From: an uncultured Actinoplanes sp.
GTDB lineage: Bacteria; Actinomycetota; Actinomycetes; Mycobacteriales; Micromonosporaceae
Assembly: GCF_934643405.1 (NCBI RefSeq)
Contig: NZ_CAKUCL010000159.1
Location: 1-16,246, forward strand
Direction of reading: 5' to 3'
DNA length: 16,246 nt
Made by a program: the position numbers and the translations under genes. Under the pieces are notes generated by a model. That model was not told the origin of the DNA. It did no database searches and saw only the letters and a program-made list of their open reading frames with translations. This document shows positions 1 through 7,944 of this stretch, in pieces (positions within the stretch are counted from its first letter, which is position 1; each line of letters begins with the position of its first letter).

Positions 1-35
1 GGGCCGCCGCCCCGGCCGCGCCTCGCCGTCGGTGC

Positions 36-3000
36 CTACAGCTTGGCGCACTGGCCCTGGCGCGGGCCGCTGCCCGTGTTGGCCAGGCCGTTGTTCACCG
101 GCGCCGGCTGGTTGCCGGAACAGGCGAGCTTCCCGTTGATGACGTTGGCGGCCACGAGCGTGCCCGCCTTGCCGCCGGTCAACGTGACCGCGCCCTTGAT
201 GGTCGACGCCTCGACCGCCACCGGGCCCGAGCGGGTCGCGGTCACCGGACCGTTCACCGTGGCGTGCAGCAGGGACACCGTGCCGGCCTTCGTGACGGTC
301 AGCGCGGCCCGCAGCGTCGCGCCGTTCACGTACAGCGACGCCCCGTTCTTGACCGTCACCTGGCCGCTCACGGTCGCGCCCGCGGTCAGGCAGGTCGTGC
401 CCGACTTGACCACCAGCGCGCCGGCGATGCGGTCGCCGATCGTCGTGGTGCAGGCCGGCGCGGGATGGCCGAGGAGCTCCACCTCGGCGAGCGAGACGGC
501 GCCGCCGAAGTCGATCGAGTAGTACCGGTACCGGCCGGGGCTGGCAATCTTGAACGGCCGCGTCTGCAGCCGCCAGTCGAACTTCTCGCCGGACCGGCTG
601 TCGATGGTCGTCCAGTTCGTCCCGTCGTACGAGCCCTTGACCGTCCACGCCGCCGGGTCCGTGCCCTCGGTGTCCGACGAGGTGAGCGTGTAGAAGGCGG
701 CCTGCTCACCCGGGCCGGCGAAGGTGTAGGTGTACCCGGCCGCCGAGGCCCGGGTCGCGGTCGTGTCGTCGGCCAGCGCCGCGGCCGACGCCGTACCCTT
801 GCCGGCCCCGGTCAGGTCCCGCAGCGGGTTGGCCACCGCGTCACCGGTGGTCAGCGACGGCGGCGGCGAGGACGCGCCCCACGACGACGGCTTGGCGCCC
901 ATGTCGAAGTCGAGCACCGCGCCGTCGGCGAGCACCGAGTGCGGGAGCGACGTCGACGCGTACTCCTTGCCGTTGATCTTCAGGCCCTGGACGTAGACGT
1001 TTGACGCGCTGTTCTCCGGCGCGTTGACGACGATCTTCTTGCCGTTGTCCAGGTTGATCGTCGCCTTCGTGAACAGCGGCGACCCGATCGCGTACTGCGG
1101 GCTGCCCATCTGCAGCGGGTAGAAGCCCAGCGCCGAGAAGACCTGCCAGGCCGACATCTCGCCGTTGTCCTCGTCGCCCGGGTACCCCTGGCCGATCTCG
1201 CTGCCCAGGTAGAGCCGGGACAGCGCCTCGCGCGCGAGCGCCTGGGTCTTCCACGGCTGACCCGCGTAGTCGTACATGTAGATGATGTGGTGCGACGGCT
1301 GGTTGCTGTGCCCGTACTGACCCATCCGCACGTCGCGGGCCTCGAGCATCTCGTGGATCGTGCCGCCGTAGGCGCCGGGGAAGGCGGCCGTCTCCGGCGT
1401 GGCGAAGAACTCGTCGAGCTTCGCGGCCAGCCCGGCCTTGCCGCCGTAGAGGTTGGCCAGGCCCTGACCGTCCTGCGGCACGTGGAACGCCATGTTCCAG
1501 CCGTCCGTCTCGGTGTAGTCGTAGCCCCAGACGCGCGGGTCGTACTCCTCGGGCGTCAGCCGCCACTTGCCGTTCGAGTCCTTGCCCTGGAAGAAGCCGA
1601 TCGACGGGTCGAACATGTTGACGTAGTTCTGCGCCCGGTTCCGGAAGTACTCCGCCTCCTCCGCGTAGCGCTTCTCGCCGGTCTGGCCGGCCAGTGCCGC
1701 CGCCATGTTCGCGATGCCGAAGTCGTTGATGTACCCGTCCATCGCCCACGACATCGCCTCGCGGGTGGCGTCCGACGGCGTGTACCCCTTGAAGATCGAC
1801 GTCGCCATGCCCTTGCGGCCCACGTTGTCGTTCGGCGGTGTGACCGTCGCGTTCTTCACCGCCGCCTGATAGGCCGTGCCGGCGTCGAAACCCTTGACCC
1901 CTTTGAGGTACGCGTCCGCGAAGGCCACGTCCGAGCTGGTGCCGACCATGAGGTTCGCGTAGCCCGGCGCCGACCAGCGGGAGATCCAGCCGCCGTCTTG
2001 ATACTGCTGGACGAACCCGTCGACCATCTCGCCGGCCTCTTTCGGGGTCAGCAGCGAGTACGCCGGCCAGGTGGTGCGGTATGTGTCCCAGAAGCCGTTG
2101 TTGATGTAGACCTTGCCGTCCTTGATCGGCGCGCCGGTCTCGGTCGGCGAGCTGGGCGGGCTGGTCACCGCCGACTGCACCACGTGCTTCCAGACCGGGT
2201 CCGTCGCGGTGCCGGTGTTCTCGTGCCCCGAGTTCGGGTAGAGGAACAGCCGGTACAGGTTCGAGTAGAGGGTGACCAGCTGGTCCTCGGTCGCGCCCTC
2301 CACCTCGACGGTGTGCAGCTTCGCGTCCCACAGCTTGCGCGCGGCGTCGCGCACGGACGAGAGCGTGGCGCTCGCCGGGATCTCGAGATCCAGGTTGTGC
2401 TTGGCCTGGGCGACGCTGATCAGCGAGGTGGCGACGCGCAGCGTCACGGTTTTCTCGGCCGAGGTGTCGAACTTGAGGTATCCCGTGGACGGGCGGTTGC
2501 CGTCCGGGAGCAGGCCGCCGGCCGTCACCGGGCGGTCCACCACGGCGTACATGAACATCCGGGTCCAGCCCGCGGAGAGGCTGCCGCTGTTGACGTCGGA
2601 CCAGCCGGACACCGACCCGTCGGCGGCGTCGATGGTGAGGCCGGCGTTGTTGTTGACGTTGTCCAGGATCAGGTTCGAGCTGTCCCCGGTGAAGGTGAAC
2701 CGGAACAGCGCCGAGTGGTCGGCCGGCGCGATCTCGGTCTTCATCCCGTTGTCGAAGGTGACGCCGTAGTAGTAGGGCTTCGCGGTCTCGTTGTCGTGCG
2801 AGAACGGCAGCGCGCGTCCCTGCCGGGAGGCGTCCGGCGTGCCGGTGGCGGCCGACGGCATCACCTGGAACGTCTGCCGGTCACCCATCCACGGGCTGGG
2901 CTCGTGACTGCCGGAGAAGGCCTCGATCGTCGGTTTGTTGTCCGCGTTGTTCTGCCGGGCCCACTGGTAGAGCCAGTTCGTGGTGCTGGAGTCGGTCACC

Positions 3001-4253
3001 GGGGTCCAGAAGTTGAAGCCGTGCGGCACCGCGGTCGCCGGGAAGTTGTTGCCTCGCGAGAAGTCGCCGGACGACTGGGTGCCGCGCCGCGTCTCGGCGT
3101 AGTCGGACAGGTGGGCGCGCGGCCGGGCCGGGGCGACATTCTTCAGCGCGATGTCGTCGAACCACGTGCGGAACGAGGTGGGACCGCTCGGCTTGTCGTA
3201 GCCGATCAGGATCCGATCGATGGTCTTGCCCTTGGCGACCGGGCCGATGCGTGAGCGCCGCAGGTTCCACTGTGCGGTGTAGAGGGTCTTGGAGGCGCCC
3301 TGCGCGGACGGGCTCACCACGATGCCGTGCTGGTCGACGGCGTGGAGATCGGAGAGACGGGTGCCGTCGGTGAAGGCGAGGTCGACCGCGGCGTACGTGG
3401 CCGGGTTGCTCAGGTCCTTGCGGTTGAACTCGGGAAAGACCAGATACGAGAGCTCGGTGTCCTTCCCGACCTTGAGATCGACGTCGAAGACCTTGCTGTA
3501 CGCGAAACCGTGTCCCTCGCTCGTGTGACGTCCCGCGATCTGGAAGGCCTTCAGACCGGTGTACCCGGCGCCGGCCTTCGCGGTCGGCGAGCCGGCCGGT
3601 CCCGGGCCGACCCGGCTCTGCATCGGCCCCGTCGGCGGCGGGGTGGTGTTCGCGTCGGCCAGTTCGAGGTCGGCCAGCTGGGTCAGGGTGCCGGACGGAT
3701 GCGCGGTGATGGTGAGCCGGTAGATGGTGAAACTGCCCGGATTCGCCACGTCGTAGGTCTTGGTCTGGAACCGCTCGCTGAAGGTCTGCCCCTGCTGCGT
3801 GTCCACGGTCGTCCAGGTGCTGCCGTCGGTCGAGCCCTCGAGCCGCCAGTCCCGCGGGTCCCGTTCCGGGGCGTCGTTGGCCGAGGTCAGCGCGTAGGTG
3901 ATCGCCTCGGCCGGGGCGTCGAGCGTGTACTGCGCCCAGCTGGTCGGGGTGTTCACCAGCCATTTCGTGGCCGGGTCCAGGTCGTTGAGGTTGTTGCCGT
4001 TCTCGGTGCTGTTCGGCTGGGCGTTCACCGCGATCGCCGTCACGTGCTCGCGCAGGCTGCCCGGCATGCCGGCCTGCACGTTGCCGTCGACGCCGCTCGC
4101 CCGCTCGACCGTGTCGGTCCACTCGGGCTGCGGCTGGCCGGGCTCGAACGAGGACGCGAAGGACGCTCCGGCGGCGTGGGCGGGGCTGCCGATCAGCACC
4201 GCTCCCACCAGGCTCAGGGGCAGTAGGGCGACTATCCAAGGTGGTCGGCGCAT
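36..4253 (-). CDS. Secreted GH92 family alpha-mannosidase with N- and C-terminal F5/8 type C (discoidin-like) modules
   Basis: Predicted secreted exo-acting alpha-mannosidase (GH92 enzymes are calcium-dependent and release mannose from alpha-mannosides). The 1405-residue product starts with a Sec signal peptide, probably cleaved after AHA at residue 27. An F5/8 type C-like module follows at about 65-200. The GH92 core at about 380-1130 shows GFWDTYRT (720-727), YTETDGW with Glu915 at the usual general-acid position, and GDEDNGEMSAW with Asp1027 and Asp1029 matching the family's catalytic-base aspartates. A second discoidin-like module covers about 1140-1270. The last about 130 residues are rich in G, T and V with short repeated turns, like a beta-solenoid, and end in GQCAKL. 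The modules suggest glycan or surface binding. An AGGAG ribosome site lies 5 nt before the ATG. A LacI-type palindrome lies 107 bp upstream (4360-4375) and links it to the sugar-uptake genes at 9366-13643. Family assignment is confident; linkage specificity is not readable. Confidence 0.95.
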   Translation of the reverse strand: MRRPPWIVALLPLSLVGAVLIGSPAHAAGASFASSFEPGQPQPEWTDTVERASGVDGNVQAGMPGSLREHVTAIAVNAQPNSTENGNNLNDLDPATKWLVNTPTSWAQYTLDAPAEAITYALTSANDAPERDPRDWRLEGSTDGSTWTTVDTQQGQTFSERFQTKTYDVANPGSFTIYRLTITAHPSGTLTQLADLELADANTTPPPTGPMQSRVGPGPAGSPTAKAGAGYTGLKAFQIAGRHTSEGHGFAYSKVFDVDLKVGKDTELSYLVFPEFNRKDLSNPATYAAVDLAFTDGTRLSDLHAVDQHGIVVSPSAQGASKTLYTAQWNLRRSRIGPVAKGKTIDRILIGYDKPSGPTSFRTWFDDIALKNVAPARPRAHLSDYAETRRGTQSSGDFSRGNNFPATAVPHGFNFWTPVTDSSTTNWLYQWARQNNADNKPTIEAFSGSHEPSPWMGDRQTFQVMPSAATGTPDASRQGRALPFSHDNETAKPYYYGVTFDNGMKTEIAPADHSALFRFTFTGDSSNLILDNVNNNAGLTIDAADGSVSGWSDVNSGSLSAGWTRMFMYAVVDRPVTAGGLLPDGNRPSTGYLKFDTSAEKTVTLRVATSLISVAQAKHNLDLEIPASATLSSVRDAARKLWDAKLHTVEVEGATEDQLVTLYSNLYRLFLYPNSGHENTGTATDPVWKHVVQSAVTSPPSSPTETGAPIKDGKVYINNGFWDTYRTTWPAYSLLTPKEAGEMVDGFVQQYQDGGWISRWSAPGYANLMVGTSSDVAFADAYLKGVKGFDAGTAYQAAVKNATVTPPNDNVGRKGMATSIFKGYTPSDATREAMSWAMDGYINDFGIANMAAALAGQTGEKRYAEEAEYFRNRAQNYVNMFDPSIGFFQGKDSNGKWRLTPEEYDPRVWGYDYTETDGWNMAFHVPQDGQGLANLYGGKAGLAAKLDEFFATPETAAFPGAYGGTIHEMLEARDVRMGQYGHSNQPSHHIIYMYDYAGQPWKTQALAREALSRLYLGSEIGQGYPGDEDNGEMSAWQVFSALGFYPLQMGSPQYAIGSPLFTKATINLDNGKKIVVNAPENSASNVYVQGLKINGKEYASTSLPHSVLADGAVLDFDMGAKPSSWGASSPPPSLTTGDAVANPLRDLTGAGKGTASAAALADDTTATRASAAGYTYTFAGPGEQAAFYTLTSSDTEGTDPAAWTVKGSYDGTNWTTIDSRSGEKFDWRLQTRPFKIASPGRYRYYSIDFGGAVSLAEVELLGHPAPACTTTIGDRIAGALVVKSGTTCLTAGATVSGQVTVKNGASLYVNGATLRAALTVTKAGTVSLLHATVNGPVTATRSGPVAVEASTIKGAVTLTGGKAGTLVAANVINGKLACSGNQPAPVNNGLANTGSGPRQGQCAKL

Positions 4254-4359
4254 GCGGGCTCCTAGGGTCGTGCGCGTAACCTGCGCGACACATCGTTACC
4301 TCTCCATTCGTCGATGGGCAAGGTCTGTACGCCGTCGGTTCGAACACGTTCGCGCACGG

Positions 4360-4375
4360 TTGACATCGATGTCAG
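4360..4375. promoter_or_regulatory. Predicted LacI-family operator in the GH92 / phosphotransferase divergent region
   Basis: TGACATCGATGTCA (4361-4374) is a perfect 14-bp palindrome with a central CpG, the layout typical of LacI-family operators. With flanking bases it matches the 16-mer at 10471-10486 at 14 of 16 positions. It lies 107 bp before the GH92 start and 80 bp before the phosphotransferase start, so it could act on either gene. Function fits GH92 better. A second small inverted repeat, CGAAC-AC-GTTCG, lies next to it at 4341-4352. Confidence 0.7.
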
Positions 4376-4382
4376 CGAAGCC

Positions 4383-4412
4383 TTGTTTTTCGGTGCGGCC
4401 TGGGGTTATGGT
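4383..4412 (+). promoter_or_regulatory. Possible promoter of the phosphotransferase gene
   Basis: TTGTTT (4383-4388) and TATGGT (4407-4412) are separated by 18 nt and would start transcription near 4419, about 36 nt before the proposed ATG at 4455. The -35 match is poor, so this is a weak call. Confidence 0.25.
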
Positions 4413-4454
4413 CCTTGTGCCGTAACCGCCCATGTTGAATTGTGTTCGATTCCT

Positions 4455-5342
4455 ATGGTCCCTGAATGGGTGTTCGCATGGTGCCGTAAGCACCTGGGTT
4501 CCCCTCCGGCCGACGTGCTGCACGAGTCCGCGCACATGTCGGACGTGTTCGGGCTTCGGCTCGCCGACGGCCGCGAGGTCGTCGTGAAGTCGCGACCGTC
4601 GCAGAACGGGCGTGAGGCCGCGTGCCTGGAGGTGCAGCGCTTCCTGGCCGCCGAGGGCTTCCCGGCCGCCGCTCCACTGACCGGTGTTTCCGTCGACGCC
4701 GGTCGGGCAACGCACGCCGAGGAGTGGCGGCCGGGTGGAACCCTGCGCCGGGCCGACGATCCGGCCACGGCACGGCAGTTCGCCGCGCTGCTGGCCGAGC
4801 TGGTCACCCAGGCCGCCGACGTCGAGGTGGGCGGCACGTCGCCGGGCGCGATCCAGCCGCCGCTGCCGAACCCGGAATGGACCCGCTGGGACCACGACGG
4901 CCTCGGCGAGTGGCCGGTGCCCGGCGACCCCGCCGTGGTGGCCGGCGCGGCCGCGCGGGTCCGCGACCGGATGGCCGTGGTCTACCTGCCCCGGGTGCTC
5001 GGCCACGCCGACTGGGAGTCGCAGAACATGCGCTGGGACGGCGACCGGCCGCGGGTCGTCTTCGACTGGGACAGCCTGGCCTGGCTGCCCGAGGCGGCCA
5101 TCGCGGGCGCGGCGTGCGGCGCGTTCGCCAGCACCGAGATCCCGACGCTCGCGCCGCTGGCCAGCTCGGCGGCGTTCCTCGAGGAGTATCAGAGCCGCCG
5201 CCGAGCGTTCGACGACAACGAGATCGAGGTCGCCTGGGCCACCAGCCTCTGGCCCGCCCTGCACAACGCCCGCACCCAGGCGGTCGCCCTCGCCGCCGTC
5301 GAGGAACAGGCCGAGGAGCGCCTACGGCTCGCCGGCGCCTGA
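4455..5342 (+). CDS. APH-family (aminoglycoside phosphotransferase-like) small-molecule kinase
   Basis: A 295-residue protein of the protein-kinase-like APH superfamily, which phosphorylates small molecules such as aminoglycosides, choline or homoserine; the substrate here is unknown. Visible motifs are VVVK with Lys45 as the likely ATP-binding lysine, the Brenner motif HADWESQN (His184, Asp186, Asn191) and FDWDS with Asp204 and Asp206 in the metal-binding position. I chose ATG 4455, where similarity to the family begins. The frame stays open upstream to an ATG at 4314, but that extension would run through the predicted operator and promoter and looks non-coding. No clear Shine-Dalgarno precedes 4455, so the start is uncertain. 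The stop overlaps the convergent P-loop gene by 21 bp. It has no visible partner, and its divergent neighbour is the mannosidase. Confidence 0.85.
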   Translation: MVPEWVFAWCRKHLGSPPADVLHESAHMSDVFGLRLADGREVVVKSRPSQNGREAACLEVQRFLAAEGFPAAAPLTGVSVDAGRATHAEEWRPGGTLRRADDPATARQFAALLAELVTQAADVEVGGTSPGAIQPPLPNPEWTRWDHDGLGEWPVPGDPAVVAGAAARVRDRMAVVYLPRVLGHADWESQNMRWDGDRPRVVFDWDSLAWLPEAAIAGAACGAFASTEIPTLAPLASSAAFLEEYQSRRRAFDDNEIEVAWATSLWPALHNARTQAVALAAVEEQAEERLRLAGA

Positions 5343-5858
5343 CCGCACGAAACGCTCGACGTCCCGCGGCGTCCGCAGAAGAACCGTTCTCGGCATCTCC
5401 GGATGGGCCTGCCACGCGCGCATCCGGGCCCGCTTGCGCCCGAACGACCCGAAGTGGAACCGCACGATCGAGTCGCGGCCGAAGACACTGCCGCGCCACG
5501 TCTCGTAGTTGCCGTTGCAGAGCGGGCGGTGGAGGACGATGTTGGCGACCGTACGCCGTAGCAAGCGGCCGAACGATCGCCAGCGCGGCAGGTCGAGACC
5601 GACGATCAGGTCGGCCCGGTCCAGCACGATCTCCGCCAACGTCTGGTACGCGCCGTCGATCACCCACTCTTCGCCGGCGCAGATCTCTCGGATGCGATCC
5701 CGCTGCACCTCGTCCGGAACAGGCACCCAGCCCGGCTCCCAGGCCAGGTCGTCGACGGCGTGGTAGGGCAGTCCCAGACGTTGCGCGAGGCGCCGGGCCA
5801 GCGTCGTCTTGCCGGAGCCGGTCACCCCGTAGACCAGGATCCGCCGCGCCCCGGTCAT
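5322..5858 (-). CDS. P-loop NTPase, adenylate kinase / FlaR-like (topology modulation protein family)
   Basis: A 178-residue cytoplasmic P-loop protein. The Walker A motif GVTGSGKTT lies at residues 11-19, followed by the HAVDDLAWEPGW segment typical of the small adenylate kinase-like or FlaR-like AAA proteins annotated as topology modulation proteins. Their real substrate is mostly unknown; a nucleotide or small-molecule kinase role is plausible. The ATG at 5858 overlaps the response-regulator stop as ATGA, so translation is probably coupled and this is the third gene of the 7653-to-5322 operon. Its 3' end overlaps the convergent phosphotransferase gene by 21 bp. No Walker B assignment is certain; the LIVGLDLP stretch near residue 85 is a candidate. 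Confidence 0.85.
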   Translation of the reverse strand: MTGARRILVYGVTGSGKTTLARRLAQRLGLPYHAVDDLAWEPGWVPVPDEVQRDRIREICAGEEWVIDGAYQTLAEIVLDRADLIVGLDLPRWRSFGRLLRRTVANIVLHRPLCNGNYETWRGSVFGRDSIVRFHFGSFGRKRARMRAWQAHPEMPRTVLLRTPRDVERFVRSGAGEP

Positions 5859-6499
5859 GACGGCCCGACCAGACCGTCCTCGTAGGCGACGATCACCAGC
5901 TGCACCCGGTCGCGGACGCCCAGCTTGGCGATCGCGCGGGTGATGTGCGTCTTGGCGGTCAGCGGGCTGATCACCAGCTGGGCGGCGATGTCCTCGTTGG
6001 ACAGCCCGGTCGCCACCAGGCGCACCACCTCGCGCTCCCGCTCGGTCAGCACGGCCAGCCGGTCGCCGCCGCTCGCCGCGGCCGGGACCGGGCGGTGCGC
6101 GAACTGCCCGACCACCCGGCGGGTGACGCTGGGGGAGAGCAGCGCGTCGCCGGCCGCCACCACCCGGACCGCGGTGCGCAGGCCGTCCGGGTCGATCTCC
6201 TTCGTGAGGAAACCGCTCGCGCCGGCCGCGAGCGCGGCGAACACGTACTCGTCGGTCTCGAACGTGGTCAGGATGATCACCCGGCTGCCGGTGATCTCCC
6301 TGGTCGCCGCGATGCCGTCCATGCCGGGCATCCGGATGTCCATCAGGATCACGTCGGGCCGCAGTTCACGGGCGGCGCGCACGGCCTCGTCGCCGGTCGA
6401 CGCCTCGCCGACGACCACGATGTCCCGGTCCCTGCGCAGCAGGCTGCGGAACCCGGCCCGGACGAGGTGCTGGTCGTCGGCGAGAAGCACGGAGATCAT
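5855..6499 (-). CDS. NarL/FixJ-family two-component response regulator (LuxR-type HTH)
   Basis: A 214-residue DNA-binding response regulator. The receiver domain (about 1-120) has the acidic pair Asp8/Asp9, phospho-acceptor Asp54 in ILMDIRMPGMDG, Thr78 and Lys100. The C-terminal LuxR-type helix-turn-helix (about 149-205) carries LTEREREVVRLVATGLSNEDIA and the TAKTHITRAIAKLGV recognition region. The start at 6499 forms an ATGA overlap with the upstream kinase stop, and its own stop overlaps the next ATG in the same way, so all three genes are tightly coupled. The histidine kinase at 6496-7653 is its obvious partner. Target genes cannot be read from the window. Confidence 0.95.
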   Translation of the reverse strand: MISVLLADDQHLVRAGFRSLLRRDRDIVVVGEASTGDEAVRAARELRPDVILMDIRMPGMDGIAATREITGSRVIILTTFETDEYVFAALAAGASGFLTKEIDPDGLRTAVRVVAAGDALLSPSVTRRVVGQFAHRPVPAAASGGDRLAVLTEREREVVRLVATGLSNEDIAAQLVISPLTAKTHITRAIAKLGVRDRVQLVIVAYEDGLVGPS

Positions 6500-7653
6500 G
6501 ACGGAATCGTCGCCCGTACGTGGAAACCGCCCTTGCCCGGGCCGGCGGTCAGCGCGCCGCCCAGCGCCGCGACCCGCTCGCGCATGCCGGCGATGCCGTT
6601 GCCGTCCACCACCGGGCCGGCCGCCTGACCGTTGTCCTGCACATCGGCCACGACACTGGCCGGCGCGTACCGGATCGTCACCGACGCCCGCGTCGCGCCC
6701 GCATGCCGGACCGTGTTGGTCAGCGACTCCTGCACCACCCGGACGACCGCGGTCGCCACCGGCGCGGGCACCGCGGTCCGCTCGCCGAACTCGTTGAACG
6801 ACACCTCCAGACCCGCGGCCCGCACCTGCTCGACGATGCGTCCCAGACCCTCCAGGCCGTCGGCCGGCGCGTCGTCCGCCCGTCCCTCGCGCAGCACGTC
6901 GACCAGCGACTTCAGGTCGGTCATCGCGCGGCCCCGGACGTCCTGGGCCAGCTTGAGCGACTCGCGGGCCTCGGCCGGGTCGGAGTCGAACGCGTCCAGC
7001 GCCACGTTCAGGTGCACACCCACCACGGCCAGCGTGTGCGACACGACGTCGTGCAGGTCGCGCGCGATGCCCACCCGCTCCTCGGCGCGGCGCCGGCGGG
7101 CGTCCAGCTCCCGCTCGTGCTCGTCCTGGGCCAGGCGGTGAGCCACCTCGTCGCGCCAGCGCTGGGTGTTGCGGTACGCGGTGGCGGCGGCGAGCACCGC
7201 GGCCAGCCACAGGGTCTCGCCGCCGACGTGGGCGAGCGCCCAGTCCGGGCCGTGGTCCAGGTCGGCGAAGCCGTCCCAGGCGAAGCCGAAGCTCAGCGAG
7301 ACGGCGGCGGCGAGCACCGCGGCCCTCAGGCGGCCGGCCAGGGTCAGCGCGACGAACGCGGCGGTGGCCGGCCAGGCCCAGCCCGCCCCGGTCAGGTCGG
7401 CGACCCGGAACGCGAAGACCTGGAGCAGGGAGAGGACCAGGACGGTGAGCGGCCAACGCCGTACGAGAAAAGCAAGAAGAGCGAGCCAGACGGCCAGCGA
7501 CATGGTCATCACCGTCTCGGCGTCGCCGCCGGTGATCGCCAGACCGGCCGGCACGCCCACCAGAGTGATCGCGGGAGCGAGATATTTCGTCATGACCGGG
7601 ACGCTATGGTCGCGGGCCAGGTCACCGCGTCGTCCCGTGGCCGTCACTTCCAT
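6496..7653 (-). CDS. Two-component sensor histidine kinase, NarL-partner type (HisKA_3 / HATPase_c)
   Basis: A 385-residue membrane kinase. About five hydrophobic segments fill residues 24-160 and there is no large extracytoplasmic domain, so it may sense a membrane-associated or intramembrane signal. The dimerisation/phospho-acceptor helix carries RDLHDVVSH with His201. The ATPase domain shows the N box ESLTNTVRHAG (Asn313), the G1 box DVQDNG (337-342) and the G2 box GNGIAGMRER (351-360). I kept the ATG at 7653 because AGGAGG lies 5 nt upstream; the internal Met21 at 7593 has no ribosome site. It is the first gene of the kinase-regulator-NTPase operon. A 10-bp palindrome, GGCGTACGCC, lies at 7671-7680 just upstream. 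Confidence 0.94.
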   Translation of the reverse strand: MEVTATGRRGDLARDHSVPVMTKYLAPAITLVGVPAGLAITGGDAETVMTMSLAVWLALLAFLVRRWPLTVLVLSLLQVFAFRVADLTGAGWAWPATAAFVALTLAGRLRAAVLAAAVSLSFGFAWDGFADLDHGPDWALAHVGGETLWLAAVLAAATAYRNTQRWRDEVAHRLAQDEHERELDARRRRAEERVGIARDLHDVVSHTLAVVGVHLNVALDAFDSDPAEARESLKLAQDVRGRAMTDLKSLVDVLREGRADDAPADGLEGLGRIVEQVRAAGLEVSFNEFGERTAVPAPVATAVVRVVQESLTNTVRHAGATRASVTIRYAPASVVADVQDNGQAAGPVVDGNGIAGMRERVAALGGALTAGPGKGGFHVRATIPS

Positions 7654-7682
7654 CGGCGCCTCCTGAGTACGGCGTACGCCAA

Positions 7683-7710
7683 ATGACGCAGCCGCCCGTA
7701 CCGATAAGGT
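7683..7710 (+). promoter_or_regulatory. Promoter-like sequence facing the SMI1/KNR4 remnant
   Basis: ATGACG (7683-7688) and TAAGGT (7705-7710) are separated by 16 nt; TAAGGT fits the actinomycete TANNNT -10. The expected start point, about 7 nt downstream, falls on the first codon of the remnant at 7717, as for a leaderless gene. The -10 also sits in a perfect inverted repeat, CCGATA-AGG-TATCGG (7701-7715). Confidence 0.4.
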
Positions 7711-7716
7711 ATCGGC

Positions 7717-7942
7717 CTGACCGCCGCGGAACTACTCGCCGCCTCCGGCCGCGTACCGCTCGCCGCCGGGCTCACCGATGCCGAGTTCGACACCATCGAG
7801 CGCGAGTTCGGGTTCACCTTCGCCGCCGATCATCGCGCGTTTCTGGCCGCCGGTCTGCCGTTCGGGCGCGGCTGGCCGGATTGGCGGGGCTCCGGCCGCG
7901 CGGCGCTGCGCGGCCGGCCGGCGTGGCCTTCTGGCGCGACCC
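7717..7942 (+). pseudogene. Truncated SMI1/KNR4-like gene remnant
   Basis: Read from CTG 7717, the frame gives LTAAELLAASGRVPLAAGLT, then a DAEFDTIEREFGFTFAADHRAFL segment and GLPFGRGWPDWRG. I recognise this as the N-terminal half of actinobacterial SMI1/KNR4-type proteins, a family that includes immunity and scaffold proteins. Resemblance stops near RGRPAWPS (about 7930), and by 7945 the sequence belongs to the converging gene on the other strand. In a neighbouring frame GVAFWRDP (about 7919-7942) resembles a later part of the family, which hints at an internal deletion with a frameshift. There is no ATG or GTG: CTG stands where a leaderless GTG start would be expected after the -10 at 7705-7710. 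Probably a dead 5' fragment. The family call is from memory of the sequence style. Confidence 0.6.
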
Positions 7943-7944
7943 CT

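Noticed and set aside
1287..3254. 655-residue open frame on the plus strand inside the GH92 gene
   Set aside because: It is antisense to the conserved GH92 core. Its composition (Arg, Val, Gly, His) is that expected from the opposite strand of GC-rich coding DNA, and no domain is recognisable.
4314..4454. N-terminal extension of the phosphotransferase frame
   Set aside because: It would run through the palindrome and promoter-like sequence, has no ribosome site and shows no resemblance to the family.
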